From: Sporocytophaga myxococcoides DSM 11118
Lineage (GTDB): Bacteria; Bacteroidota; Bacteroidia; Cytophagales; Cytophagaceae
DNA length: 64,000 nt
Direction: 5' to 3'
Assembly (NCBI RefSeq): GCF_000426725.1
Contig: NZ_AUFX01000010.1
Span: 247,713 to 311,712, forward strand
The notes under the pieces are model-generated. The model had not been told where the DNA came from, did not search any database, and was given only the letters and a program-made list of their open reading frames with translations. The position numbers were made by a program, and so were the translations under genes. Below, piece after piece: positions 54,259 through 63,698 of this stretch. The first letter of the stretch is position 1; every line of letters starts with the position of its first letter.

Positions 54259-55362
54259 TCAATGTCTGTTGTCACAATTTATTTGAATGCATTTGTCTTG
54301 TGAATTCAGGTAATTAATGATTGGACAACCAAAAGAAACCCATTCAAAGCCAAATATCACTTCGGGTTTGTCTTTGAAAAGTTTTCCTGTCCATTGTTCT
54401 TTGAGGTCATGAAAATTAGAATTGTTTATTCCATAGTTTAATGGCGTTGCACTTGTTCCTTCACTATTACTGAACATTGTCTCATTAACTACATTACCTC
54501 TTTGCTTTTCTATTACAATTAAATGTCGGTCTTGGACTTGAATAGGATTATCTGGCTCAATATAGTCTTGTATGAAAATCTGGTAATTATCTGTTTCGCA
54601 TAAGTAGGCTTGTTTATTTTCATCGTTATTCTGTTTTTGTACTTCGGTCAAATTGCTTTTTTCTAATGGAAATTTTTCAGGTTTGATTTTTTGCCAAACA
54701 ATGGCTTTCATTTGCCCAGTCACAAAAGGATTTTCTTTACCGATAAAAACCAAAGCCTTACTAAAATTTTCCCCAAGTCCTTTTAAATATTTTCTTACTA
54801 TTTCAAATCCAATCATGAAGTCGTATTGACTGCAAGGACAATCATTTATGTCCATATAGATATTTAGATAGGCAACTACATTCAGTTTTCTAACAGGAAA
54901 AGAAAGTAGTACATCTGTAGAGTAATCGTAGATAAACACACTGTCTGATTCTGAAATGTTGGTTTTTGAGAGAAATCTCTTTCTATACGTTAAGTTTAAT
55001 TTAAAATATTGAAGGCTGTCCTTATCAACATTTTCAAGACTTGGAATAGCGAGGGAGTCTGGATGTTCGCCTAATGGATAGATGTCAGACAGTGAAATAA
55101 AACCAACTTTTTTGTTTGCACTTTCTTCTAAATCTCGGATCAAATATAAGTCAAACTCCTTAGTATAAGTTATTGGGTCGATTATATCAGAACTGCTGCT
55201 AATAGTATGTTCGTCATTAGTTACGATTCCCACATTTTTTGTTTCTGTTTTATATTCGTTATCTGTCTCAAAGTCTTCTGTTTTTTTAGCTCCTGAATTA
55301 TTTTCACTACATGATATAAAAGTGAAAATTGTTAACCCTAAAAATGTAAATATTCGTTTCAT
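54259..55362 (-). CDS. Lipoprotein of unknown function
   Basis: A 367-residue protein from the ATG at 55362 (MKRIFTFLGLTIFTFISCSE), with lipobox FISC at about residue 18. Longer readings would run into repeat copy G, so this start is preferred. The protein is rich in acidic and Ser/Thr residues near the N-terminus, then beta-rich with several aromatic residues and cysteines (MDINDCPCSQYDF, SFGCPIINY, QDKCIQINCD). No family is recognised. Copy G lies about 40 bases upstream of the start. Confidence 0.65.
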   Translation of the reverse strand: MKRIFTFLGLTIFTFISCSENNSGAKKTEDFETDNEYKTETKNVGIVTNDEHTISSSSDIIDPITYTKEFDLYLIRDLEESANKKVGFISLSDIYPLGEHPDSLAIPSLENVDKDSLQYFKLNLTYRKRFLSKTNISESDSVFIYDYSTDVLLSFPVRKLNVVAYLNIYMDINDCPCSQYDFMIGFEIVRKYLKGLGENFSKALVFIGKENPFVTGQMKAIVWQKIKPEKFPLEKSNLTEVQKQNNDENKQAYLCETDNYQIFIQDYIEPDNPIQVQDRHLIVIEKQRGNVVNETMFSNSEGTSATPLNYGINNSNFHDLKEQWTGKLFKDKPEVIFGFEWVSFGCPIINYLNSQDKCIQINCDNRH

Positions 55363-55402
55363 TCTTTTTATCCCTTTGTTGCTAGATGTGTTATTCTGAA
55401 GT

Positions 55403-55596
55403 CTCTGGCTGAAGTCTTTGACTTCTATCCACAAATGTAAGCAAGTTTTTAACTTGCGGGCTATTATCCAATAAACTCTATTTCATAATTCTCTATTCAA
55501 AATAAAAATAGCCTCGCTTTTTATCGGGGCTATTTTTCAAAATATGTATTTGTTTTTTTCTTCTGCTTTATAAATCGCAAGGTAAAATTTCATAGC
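55403..55596 (+). repeat. REPIN-like element, copy G (right end cut)
   Basis: A close match to the consensus at the left (CTCTGGCTGAAGTCTTTGAC then TTAACTTGCGGGCTATTATC) and centre (TAGCCTCGC/TATCGGGGCTA), but the right unit breaks off after GCAAGGTAAAATTT, just before the DUF2059 stop codon. Confidence 0.88.
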
Positions 55597-55601
55597 AGTT
55601 T

Positions 55602-56066
55602 TTATTTTAATTCCTCTAATTTCTTTTTTATTCTTTCCTGGAAATCAGACATATACTTGGACATCATAACATTCATCATATCTTTCGTAATCTCAGGAGT
55701 TTTTTCGATAAACTTTTGTCCTGTGGGGGATTCATAGAAGGCAATTAAATCTTTTACTTCTTTTTCAGTAAAATGCTTATCATAAATTTCAATCATTTCA
55801 ACATTAACTAATTTCTTGGATAATTCTTTAGCCTCATTCATGACGAATTCAATATACTTATCAAATTTTTCTTTAGAATCTGCGCCTTGAATTTGTCCAC
55901 TTGTTTGTTGTTTGATTGCTGAAACCAAGTTATTCATTGTTCCATCTATCATTTTTTCTGTTTGTATTAAATTAAAAAGCTTTTTTAAATCTGCTTTCTT
56001 ACCTTGACCAACTGAAACAAAACTAAATCCAAAAAATAAAATAAAAACTATTACTCCTTTTTTCAT
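55602..56066 (-). CDS. DUF2059 domain exported protein
   Basis: A 154-residue protein with a signal peptide (FGFSFVSVGQ, 1-20) and a DUF2059 domain: KLFNLIQTEKMIDGTMNNLV, YDKHFTEKEVKDLIAFYESP and TGQKFIEKTPEITKDMMNVM. The family is periplasmic and helical with unknown function; these motifs are its best conserved part. Confidence 0.85.
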   Translation of the reverse strand: MKKGVIVFILFFGFSFVSVGQGKKADLKKLFNLIQTEKMIDGTMNNLVSAIKQQTSGQIQGADSKEKFDKYIEFVMNEAKELSKKLVNVEMIEIYDKHFTEKEVKDLIAFYESPTGQKFIEKTPEITKDMMNVMMSKYMSDFQERIKKKLEELK

Positions 56067-56256
56067 ATATGTTAATTATTACCAGAACTTAATAAACTCT
56101 TTAAATCTTGTCAAATTGCACACACATGTTTATATACACCAAGTGTGTAAATTTATCTTTTACATCCACCAATTTACCCATTTCTATCCTGAGTTCAAAT
56201 TTTCTAATGGGCTTTTTATGAGGCTTATGATAATGGATCTTCCAAGTATAGACCCT

Positions 56257-56487
56257 CTCTGGCTGAAGTCTTTGAACTTCTGCCCACAAATGAAAGTAAG
56301 TTTTTAACTTGCGGGCTATTATCCAATAAACTTTATTTCATAATTCTCTATTCAAAATAAAAATAGCCTCGCTTTTTATCGGGGCTATTTTTCAAAATAT
56401 GTATTTGTTTTTTTCTTTTTCTTTACAAACCGCAAGTCAATAGACTTGCTCTCATTTGTAGGCTTAAGTTATAAACTTAATCCAGAG
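56257..56487 (+). repeat. REPIN-like element, copy H
   Basis: Intact 231-bp copy: CTCTGGCTGAAGTCTTTGAA at the left, hairpin GTAAGTTTTTAACTTGC, central hairpin TAGCCTCGC/TATCGGGGCTA, right hairpin GCAAGTCAATAGACTTGC, then GTAGGCTTAAGTTATAAACT and CCAGAG. Confidence 0.92.
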
Positions 56488-56742
56488 ATGGGCTCCGCTA
56501 CATTACATAGCATTTTAACAAAGAGAACCTAAGTTATGCTATAATTCCATTTTCAGAAAATAATATATTTATAAGCCCATTCTGGGATATAGCTTTTAAT
56601 TATACTATATAATACTATAATTAAAAAAGGAAAAAACTGGCTCTTTAATTTTCCTTTATGTAATAAAAGATACACATATCACAATCTTACTTTTACGATT
56701 TTTGAGGTAATGCATAACTTATATTAATTTAAATCTCACGTT
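56488..56742. other. Intergenic region before the 992-residue T9SS cargo gene
   Basis: About 255 bases. A perfect AT-only inverted repeat, TTTTAATTATA/TATAATTAAAA (56594-56604 with 56616-56626), is present; its role is unknown. Confidence 0.45.
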
Positions 56743-59721
56743 ATGATTAAAAATTACCTAAAAACTAAATCCCTCACATGGGTCATACTAGGGTTATTAT
56801 TGACCGGTCATGCTTTTGCGCAAACACATACCTGGGAGAACTTCAGAGAAAAAGAAGAGGAAAGTAACAGGATCCGGAAAGAGTACTATGAAAAAAGAGT
56901 TAAAAGTGAGTTCTTTAAAATCAATGAAGAGATACGTCATGCTGAATATGAAAAATATAAAAAAGCAAAGTTAAAATCGGGTACTTTAAGAACTGCAACA
57001 GTAGAAACCATTGCCGACGGAATGCTTAACGGCGAGTGGATTGAAAAAGGCAGTAAAAACCGTGCAGGCCGCATACAGTACTCTGACTTATGGGCTCCTA
57101 CCAATAATGTTTACGCTATATCTAACGGAGGTAATGTATGGAAAGGGAATTACGATGGTACCGGCTGGGTCTGCTTAAATAATTCTTTCAAACTGACAGA
57201 GCCAAAATTTCTTGATGTAGTTCCAAACGGAACAGGGAAGCGTATTATAGTTGGCACTATATCTAAAGTATATTATTCCGACGATGACGGATCTACCTGG
57301 GAATATGCTACAGGCCTTAACGATATACCTCAGGGGGATATATTGAGAACCATAACAGTGGGACAATCCGGGACAGCTGTATTTGTTCTGGCGCGCGAGG
57401 GTTCTTATATCTCTTTGTACCGTTCAATCAATAAGGGTACAAGTTTTACAAGAATAAGAAAAGCGGCATATTCAAACTCTGACGACAGAAAGTACAGTAT
57501 ATGGGCACCACTTACAGAAAATACTTATGCATATATGATCAATAAGGATTCTACATTCATAATGCCTACTTCCACAAATTCAGGAACAGTGATACGTATG
57601 TTTAAACACAATCTTGACCTGGGAGAGAACGTACGCCTTAGCGGTACCAAATCTGGTTCGAATATTATTTTCTATATGAACAGCGATAATGGCTTCTACC
57701 GTTCGGACAATAACGGTTCTTCATGGCAGCCTTTAAATAGTCCCGGCGTGGGATTATGGGGTGACTATAGCTTTAGTGTAAGTACCAGCAATCCGAATCT
57801 CCTGTTCTGGGGCTCTCTGGATTGTTACAGAGGTATATACAACACCAGCACAGGACAGATTTCATGGACAATGGTGAATAATTGGAATGAATACGATACC
57901 GATCCTGCCACAAAACTCCATGCAGACATACCAAGTGTATGTCCGGTATTTACTTCTTCTAATGTTGAAAACTTCCTTGTAAACACCGACGGTGGTATTT
58001 ATAAATCTACTGATGGTCTTACCACAGTAAACAACATTACACTTATAGGAATGCAGAACTCTCAATATTATGGAGTTTATACTTTAAGAACAGATCCTAA
58101 CCATATTATGGCTGGCTCACAGGATCAGGGCTTTTCAAAAACATTTGTAGACAATGGTGGTGTTCTTGACTTTGCCCATATCTGGGGCGGAGATGATGGC
58201 AGAACCGTATCCACCGATCATGCGGGTTACTGGCATGCCAGCATCTATACCATCAGCTATTTTCCGGATGGAAAATCTAATAAATATTTCTATTTTTGGA
58301 GTCAGTTTCTTCCAAAAACATTTCTTCCTTCTATTACAGAGCACCCTACCAATCCTTTCAAGCTTTACTTTGGAAGCGGAATAAGTCCTACAGACCCTAC
58401 TGCAAACATTCTTGAGTTCTCTTTTACAAGTAACGGAGTAACCTATAACGAACTTCCTTATGACTTCGCTGCTCAGTCAGGCTGTCATAACATTTCAGGA
58501 ATTGGTATCTCAAGACAAGACAATAACTACTGGTATGTAATGACAGACAACGGCAAACTGTTCACTTCATCAAATGGAGGAAGCAGCTTTACCAAGCACA
58601 ATTCATTCCCTCAGCTCGATGGTTCCGCGATTTTAGGTCATGCTATTTATCCGTCTAAAACAACATCTGGTACAGTGTACATAGGCGGCCAGGGAACAAA
58701 TATTGTTTCTGGTGTATATAAACTAACCAATCACGGACAAAGCTTTGCTCCTCTTGGGACCGGTCTTCCTCCAACTCTTGTATTCGATATTTGTGCAAAT
58801 GATGATGAGTCTTTGATTTTTGCTGCTACAGAAGTAGGACCTTATGTATATGTAACTGCTACCAATACATGGTACCCAATGAAAGGTTTGAACGGACCGG
58901 ATCAGATTTATCATGATGCTGAATTTATCTCTTCTACAAACACAGTTCGTTTTGCTACCTTCGGAAGAGGTATCTGGGATTTCAAAATCCAATTTACAGA
59001 AAACCAGGCTCCTTTTGTTAATATCACATCTCCTGCAAACAACTCAACCTTTACTACAGGAGACAATATAGTACTAAGCGCTACTGCTACTGATGATGTA
59101 TCGGTACAACAGGTAGACTTCTATAATGGAACTACTTTCCTTGGAACAGATAATACACCTCCGTATACCTTTACATGGAACAATGTTCCTGCAGGAAGCC
59201 ATACTATCAATGCCAATGCTTATGACAATCTGGGCTTAGTTGGTGTAGCATCTCCGGTTGCTATTACCGTAAATTCAGTACCTGTATGTACAGCTCCACA
59301 GTGGGTATCTACTACTGCTTACATAAATCCTGCCGAAGTACAATATGCAGGTATAAGATACAGGGCTAACTACTGGACACAGAACCAGAGACCGGACCTT
59401 AACAATGGAACTCCTTATTCTGGAAAACCATGGACAAGTCTGGGAACCTGCAATGCAAGAGTAACGGCTCAGACAATGGACATTTCTCCTAACCCTGCAG
59501 AAGGGTCAACAGTGGTTACTGTTGATATAACTGAAGAAACCGAAGTTGTTATTTATGTAATCGACAACCTTGGAAGAAAAGTAGCGGATGTTTACAAAGG
59601 CAAACTAAGTGTTGGAAAACACACATATGACATGGAGTCTGCTAATTTTACTCCCGGAATTTATCGTCTGATTATGGAAGGCAAAAACGGCAATATGGCG
59701 GTAGGATTCCTTAAAAAGTAA
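56743..59721 (+). CDS. T9SS-secreted BNR-propeller protein with Ig-like and chitin/cellulose-binding-type domains
   Basis: A 992-residue protein. The signal peptide ends at HAFAQ (residue 27). A charged helical stretch (about 30-85) leads into BNR/sialidase-like propeller repeats (about 100-760; SDDDGSTWEYATGL, SIFTRIRK-type blades and SSNGGSSFTKH). There follow an Ig-like domain (765-855, NITSPANNSTFTTGDNIVLS) and a CBM5/12-like module (CTAPQWVSTTAYINPAEVQY, then YRANYWTQNQRPD), a fold that binds chitin or cellulose. A T9SS sorting domain (MDISPNPAEGSTVVTVDI) ends it. It is probably an extracellular carbohydrate-related protein. Confidence 0.82.
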   Translation: MIKNYLKTKSLTWVILGLLLTGHAFAQTHTWENFREKEEESNRIRKEYYEKRVKSEFFKINEEIRHAEYEKYKKAKLKSGTLRTATVETIADGMLNGEWIEKGSKNRAGRIQYSDLWAPTNNVYAISNGGNVWKGNYDGTGWVCLNNSFKLTEPKFLDVVPNGTGKRIIVGTISKVYYSDDDGSTWEYATGLNDIPQGDILRTITVGQSGTAVFVLAREGSYISLYRSINKGTSFTRIRKAAYSNSDDRKYSIWAPLTENTYAYMINKDSTFIMPTSTNSGTVIRMFKHNLDLGENVRLSGTKSGSNIIFYMNSDNGFYRSDNNGSSWQPLNSPGVGLWGDYSFSVSTSNPNLLFWGSLDCYRGIYNTSTGQISWTMVNNWNEYDTDPATKLHADIPSVCPVFTSSNVENFLVNTDGGIYKSTDGLTTVNNITLIGMQNSQYYGVYTLRTDPNHIMAGSQDQGFSKTFVDNGGVLDFAHIWGGDDGRTVSTDHAGYWHASIYTISYFPDGKSNKYFYFWSQFLPKTFLPSITEHPTNPFKLYFGSGISPTDPTANILEFSFTSNGVTYNELPYDFAAQSGCHNISGIGISRQDNNYWYVMTDNGKLFTSSNGGSSFTKHNSFPQLDGSAILGHAIYPSKTTSGTVYIGGQGTNIVSGVYKLTNHGQSFAPLGTGLPPTLVFDICANDDESLIFAATEVGPYVYVTATNTWYPMKGLNGPDQIYHDAEFISSTNTVRFATFGRGIWDFKIQFTENQAPFVNITSPANNSTFTTGDNIVLSATATDDVSVQQVDFYNGTTFLGTDNTPPYTFTWNNVPAGSHTINANAYDNLGLVGVASPVAITVNSVPVCTAPQWVSTTAYINPAEVQYAGIRYRANYWTQNQRPDLNNGTPYSGKPWTSLGTCNARVTAQTMDISPNPAEGSTVVTVDITEETEVVIYVIDNLGRKVADVYKGKLSVGKHTYDMESANFTPGIYRLIMEGKNGNMAVGFLKK

Positions 59722-59750
59722 TTCCTTAGATTTATAATAGATAAAATGTG

Positions 59751-59780
59751 GAGGCTGTTCCGAAAGGGCAGCCTCTTTTA
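59751..59780 (+). terminator. Terminator of the 992-residue T9SS cargo gene
   Basis: Stem GAGGCTG/CAGCCTC with an 11-base loop, followed by TTTTATTAT, about 30 bases after the stop codon. Confidence 0.75.
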
Positions 59781-59845
59781 TTATATAAATCATAACTTGC
59801 GCGCGTTTGTAACCATAGCCGTCAGGTTAAGAGATTGATTCCCTT

Positions 59846-60614
59846 CTCTGGCTGAAGTCTTTGACTTCTGCCCACAAATGTAAGCAAGTTTTTAACTTGC
59901 GGGCTATTATCCGATAAATTCGACTTCTATAAGTCCTTTCTTTCCTGAATAATTTATTGCACTCGAATATATATAATCCTCCGGACATCTGACAATACCG
60001 GCCTTAACAGGATTTTCATGGATATATGCCAACCGCTGATCCATCATATCATTAGAACTCAACTCTATTGGCCTGTTGTCTTGTTGCCAGAATTGATATT
60101 TTTTATTATTGCTGTTCTTCAACCCCGCCGACTTAAAGAGCCACAGCATCCATTTCCTCCTGCTTTCCTTAGAATCATTAATAGCCTTTATCAGCTCTTT
60201 GGATGTATGCTTTTTAAAATCTCTAAGTATATCAGATAAGTTTTTTCCTTTATCTGCTCTTACTATCATGTGGTAGTGATTTGTCATTAAAACCCAGGCA
60301 TAAATAATAAGGCCTTTTTCTTTCTGACAATACTTTAAACTCTCGACAATAATATCTTTGTAATGCTCGCGGGTAAAGACATCGGCCCATTCTACTACTG
60401 CGGTTGAAATAAAATATAATCCTTCCGGATCATTGATGGTGTATTTGGATGACATAGCTGGTTAATTTATTATTCTTCAAATATAAAAAAAGCCCCGATA
60501 AATATTGGGGCTTTTAATTTATTTATCTGATTAAAACCTTATTTCTGTATTATAATCCGCAAGTCAATAGACTTGCTTTCATTTGTGGGCTTAAGTTAAA
60601 AACTTAAGCCAGAC
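59846..60614 (+). mobile_element. REPIN-like element, copy I, carrying a RAYT gene (autonomous form)
   Basis: The left unit (CTCTGGCTGAAGTCTTTGAC, then TTTTTAACTTGCGGGCTATT) and the right unit (GCAAGTCAATAGACTTGC, then GTGGGCTTAAGTTAAAAACT) match the 230-bp copies. Between them lie the RAYT gene, reading leftwards, and the usual hairpin, here GCCCCGATAAATATTGGGGC. The outer ends are therefore shared with all other copies, which identifies this as the source type. Confidence 0.9.
59907..60455 (-). CDS. REP-associated tyrosine transposase (RAYT)
   Basis: A 182-residue Y1 HUH endonuclease of the TnpA/REP family. The HUH motif is MTNHYHMIV with His60 and His62, and the presumed catalytic Tyr144 lies in RLAYIHENPVKAGIV. 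VWxM-type text (IYAWVLMTNHYHMIV) and the C-terminal PEDYIYSSAINY are also typical. These enzymes cut single-stranded DNA at REP hairpins and are thought to spread REP/REPIN sequences. The gene lies inside a full-length element and appears intact. Confidence 0.92.
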   Translation of the reverse strand: MSSKYTINDPEGLYFISTAVVEWADVFTREHYKDIIVESLKYCQKEKGLIIYAWVLMTNHYHMIVRADKGKNLSDILRDFKKHTSKELIKAINDSKESRRKWMLWLFKSAGLKNSNNKKYQFWQQDNRPIELSSNDMMDQRLAYIHENPVKAGIVRCPEDYIYSSAINYSGKKGLIEVEFIG

Positions 60615-60737
60615 AAAACGTCAGACTTAGCCCAGAGGGGGAGTTTGGGTTATCTAAAAAATTATCTATGTATGTTATTCCTTCCATATTTCTTAATTGT
60701 CCTAACGTTTGATTATAAGGCGGGCCGACACGCCCAT

Positions 60738-60970
60738 CTCTGGCTGAAGTCTTTGACTTCTGCCCACAAATGTAAGCAAGTTTATAACTTGCGGGCTATT
60801 ATCCAATAAACTCTATTTCATAACTCTCTATACAAAATAAAAATAACCTCGATTTCTATCGAGGCTATTTTTCAAAATGTGTAATTGATTTCTTATTTTT
60901 CTGCATTAATAAAGCAAGTTAAAAACTTGCTTTCATTTGTAGGCTTAAGTTTTGAAAACTTAAGCCAGAC
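60738..60970 (+). repeat. REPIN-like element, copy J
   Basis: Intact 233-bp copy. Left CTCTGGCTGAAGTCTTTGAC; central hairpin TAACCTCGAT/ATCGAGGCTA; right hairpins GCAAGTTAAAAACTTGC and GTAGGCTTAAGTTTTGAAAA to AGCCAGAC. It directly abuts copy K. Confidence 0.92.
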
Positions 60971-61240
60971 ACGTAAAGACATCGGCCCATTCTACTACTG
61001 CGGTCGTGATAAAAAACAATCCTTCCGGATCATTGATGGTGTATTTTGATGACATAGCTGGTTATTTTATTATTCTTCAAATATAAAAATAGCTCCGATA
61101 ATATCAGAGCTATTTTGAAAACTATCTTGAATTTTTAATTTGTTTTCCTTTATAACCGTAAGTCAATAGACTTGCTCTCATTTGTGGGCAAAAGTCAAAA
61201 GACTTCAGGACAAGACACCGGTCTTAGCCCAGAGGAGGTT
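60971..61240 (+). mobile_element. REPIN-like element, copy K, with truncated RAYT gene
   Basis: The left unit and most of the transposase gene are missing. What remains of the gene is its first 27-28 codons on the minus strand (61055 down to 60973, MSSKYTINDPEGLFFITTAV). The hairpin AGCTCCGATAATATCAGAGCT and a right end, GTGGGCAAAAGTCAAAAGAC, follow. A further tail, GGTCTTAGCCCAGAGG, matches bases 60622-60638 after copy I, so K derives from a copy-I-like element. Confidence 0.85.
60973..61055 (-). pseudogene. 5' remnant of a second RAYT gene
   Basis: Encodes the same N-terminus as the intact RAYT with a few substitutions (LFFITT for LYFIST), then breaks at the junction with copy J. It shows that at least two transposase-bearing elements existed here. 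Confidence 0.88.
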
Positions 61241-61274
61241 AAAAACTTGCTCTCAAGAATTTTGCATTTAGAAT

Positions 61275-63080
61275 TTATTCTCGCACTAATGTTTGATGCA
61301 AATACTCTCCCTCCATGTCAATACCAACAAGACCAACATTTCCAATGCCATCAAAATTACTGTCACTTGTTTGATTTACTTTAAAACGATAATTATATCC
61401 ATAATTATCTGTTAATATCAATTCATCATTAATAAATTTAATGCTCCATATATGTTCCCATGACTCCCAAGGCTCTGCACTTCCATTTTCATAAAATCGT
61501 TTCTCATATGAAGTACTAATCCCCCTAGAATTGAAAATAATACGCTCAGAAAACCCAAGCTCATTAGTAGCATTCAACATGAAACTGTTTATGATCCAAG
61601 TTCCTTGATAATTAAATGAAGGAACTTTATCTATTGTAAATTCCACTTCATTTAAAACTACATATTCTTCGGAAGGAACAATTTCTACTTTTACTTTTGC
61701 AGGGCTATCTTCTGGTACCAGTGGATTATATTGAGTTGTTGCATTTCCAGAAGTAGATGAATAATAATCATTGTTGCTTCCATCTCTTAACCATTTTACC
61801 AAAATTCCATTTCCAATTTCGCCATCATCTCTTATAACTTTCACCTGAAGTGCTTTAGGTAAAATTCCTCCCACTTCTCCTTTCTGATTATCTGTACTCT
61901 CTTCTTTGACTAATGTTAATCTTGGTCTTTTCTTAAAATTAATTGTAAAGGAAGTATTTTTACTTATCCACCCACCTTTATAGAAAACAATTTCAAGTTT
62001 TTCCACTCCAGAATTTTCATTCTCTATACTTGTTTCAAATGAAGGAAGACTTACTATTCCATTTGCATCAGAGGTGACAACTTTTTCTAAATATTTATAA
62101 AAAGAAGTTTTCGCTTTTATCACAACAGTCTGGTTAGCGGCAGGACTACCATCAAAAGTCAATTTAGCAATTAAAGGATCCTTTAAGGATTGACCATAAA
62201 TTACTGTTTGATTATCACCTGATACAGCCTCTATTTCAAACCTGTCTAATATTTCCCAGGCTTTATATATATCTGGCTTTTGTATTAAACTAGATAGACG
62301 ACTTCCTATTTTCTTTACTGCAGATCCGATACCTGTCAATACATTCTCAAAAAAACTTGAAGCATTTTTGCCCTGCTCTATCAAATCCCGAATCAATGCA
62401 TCTATAGATGTTTTGATATCACCATTATTAATGGATTCTTGTAAATCTGTTAAAATCTTTATGATACCATACTGATGCGATGAATTCATTACTTCAATTT
62501 GAAGTTCTTGTACCTTCCTTTCGAAATTTTTTCCTTCTAAAATGTTTTCATCTGAAATGTTTTCAGTTCTTAAATTGGGCGAAAATTGTTTCTCAGATAT
62601 TTTTTCAAATAAAATTTTCCTGACAAGGTTTTCTTTAATTACTTCATAGCATGTAGTTTGAATTAGACTATCATTAAATGGAGTAATTTCCAAATAAAAA
62701 GATGGGATTGTGGAATTGTCTTGAACCGAGCTGATAGTTATTGAATGAGTAATTTTATCAACTACCGTTTTTATTGATTGTTTCTTTAGAGCATTGTAAA
62801 ATATATAACCATTTAAGGATTTTACATTTCCTGATTCATCTGTTGATCCTAAATAGAAAAGCGTATCTGCTCCTTTTGATACCTTAGCTATAATAATATC
62901 ATTTGCTGAAGCAGGATACGTCTCTGCAAATATAATTTCCTGAGAAGATGTCGAATCAGGTGTTGGTAATGGATTAACAGGAACTGGGGTTGGTACAGGA
63001 TCGTTTTTTCCCTTCTCACATCCGGTAAATAAGAATAAAACACAAATAACGAATAAGAAATTTAGGTAACGTAATAGCAT
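61275..63080 (-). CDS. Large lipoprotein with Ig-like domain, unknown
   Basis: A 601-residue protein with lipobox FTGC (Cys21) and a proline-rich linker (VPTPVPVNPLPTPDS). Residues 90-300 are beta- and helix-rich without a known family. Around 300-480 there are Big_1-like strands (PLIAKLTFDGSPAANQTVVI, then VTSDANGIVSLPSF). A final domain (485-601, NYQGTWIINSFMLNATNELG) is of lipocalin-like shape. It is probably a surface lipoprotein. The gene is flanked by repeat copies K and L. Confidence 0.7.
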   Translation of the reverse strand: MLLRYLNFLFVICVLFLFTGCEKGKNDPVPTPVPVNPLPTPDSTSSQEIIFAETYPASANDIIIAKVSKGADTLFYLGSTDESGNVKSLNGYIFYNALKKQSIKTVVDKITHSITISSVQDNSTIPSFYLEITPFNDSLIQTTCYEVIKENLVRKILFEKISEKQFSPNLRTENISDENILEGKNFERKVQELQIEVMNSSHQYGIIKILTDLQESINNGDIKTSIDALIRDLIEQGKNASSFFENVLTGIGSAVKKIGSRLSSLIQKPDIYKAWEILDRFEIEAVSGDNQTVIYGQSLKDPLIAKLTFDGSPAANQTVVIKAKTSFYKYLEKVVTSDANGIVSLPSFETSIENENSGVEKLEIVFYKGGWISKNTSFTINFKKRPRLTLVKEESTDNQKGEVGGILPKALQVKVIRDDGEIGNGILVKWLRDGSNNDYYSSTSGNATTQYNPLVPEDSPAKVKVEIVPSEEYVVLNEVEFTIDKVPSFNYQGTWIINSFMLNATNELGFSERIIFNSRGISTSYEKRFYENGSAEPWESWEHIWSIKFINDELILTDNYGYNYRFKVNQTSDSNFDGIGNVGLVGIDMEGEYLHQTLVRE

Positions 63081-63249
63081 AATTTAATACATTAATTAGC
63101 AATATAAGGTTTTTTCGTTTCAAGTATTTGGTTTCTTTTAATTACAAAGCAAATAGAACGTCCCGACCTAAGATTAAGTTGACAGGAATTGAAGATAATT
63201 CCGCTATGGTTATTGGTTTATATGCCTGAAATTCCAAAGAGCTATTGGC

Positions 63250-63489
63250 CCTCAGGCTGAAGTCTTTGACTTCTGCCCACAAATGAGAGCAAGCTTTTAA
63301 CTTGTGGGATATTTATTACCCAACAACCTCCATTTCATCACCCTCTATCCAAATACAAAAATAGCCCCGCTTTTTATCGGGGCCATTTTTCAAAATATGC
63401 GTTTGATTTTTTCCTTCTCTGCATTACAAACCGCAAGTTAGAAACTTGCTCTCATTTGAAGGCTTAAGTTTTGAAAACTTAAAACAGAG
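63250..63489 (+). repeat. REPIN-like element, copy L
   Basis: CTCAGGCTGAAGTCTTTGAC at the left, a central hairpin AGCCCCGC/TATCGGGGCCA, and a right hairpin AAGTTTTGAAAACTTAAAAC before CAGAG. Confidence 0.9.
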
Positions 63490-63698
63490 CGGGAACAGCA
63501 TAATTGTTGTTAAAGATAAATTATAAAATAGTGCAGCGTTTTAAAGAGATTCACAATCAAACCGAAACCCAGTGGCTGAATGGATAAATTGCCGCTACCA
63601 CATCAGCCACTGCTCGATTTTATACAGTGTTCTCAGCTGGTTTTATTAAATTCATTTAGATAGTTTATTAAATCTAAATGAAATTCATTAGCTACCCC
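63490..63698. other. Spacer between copies L and M with two hairpins
   Basis: AGTGGCTGA (63571-63579) pairs with TCAGCCACT (63603-63611), and TTCATTTAGAT (63651-63661) pairs with ATCTAAATGAA (63672-63682). No gene is seen. Confidence 0.5.

Noticed and set aside
54259..55434. Longer lipoprotein reading starting at 55434
   Set aside because: The extra 24 residues are encoded by repeat copy G and precede a proper signal peptide beginning at 55362.
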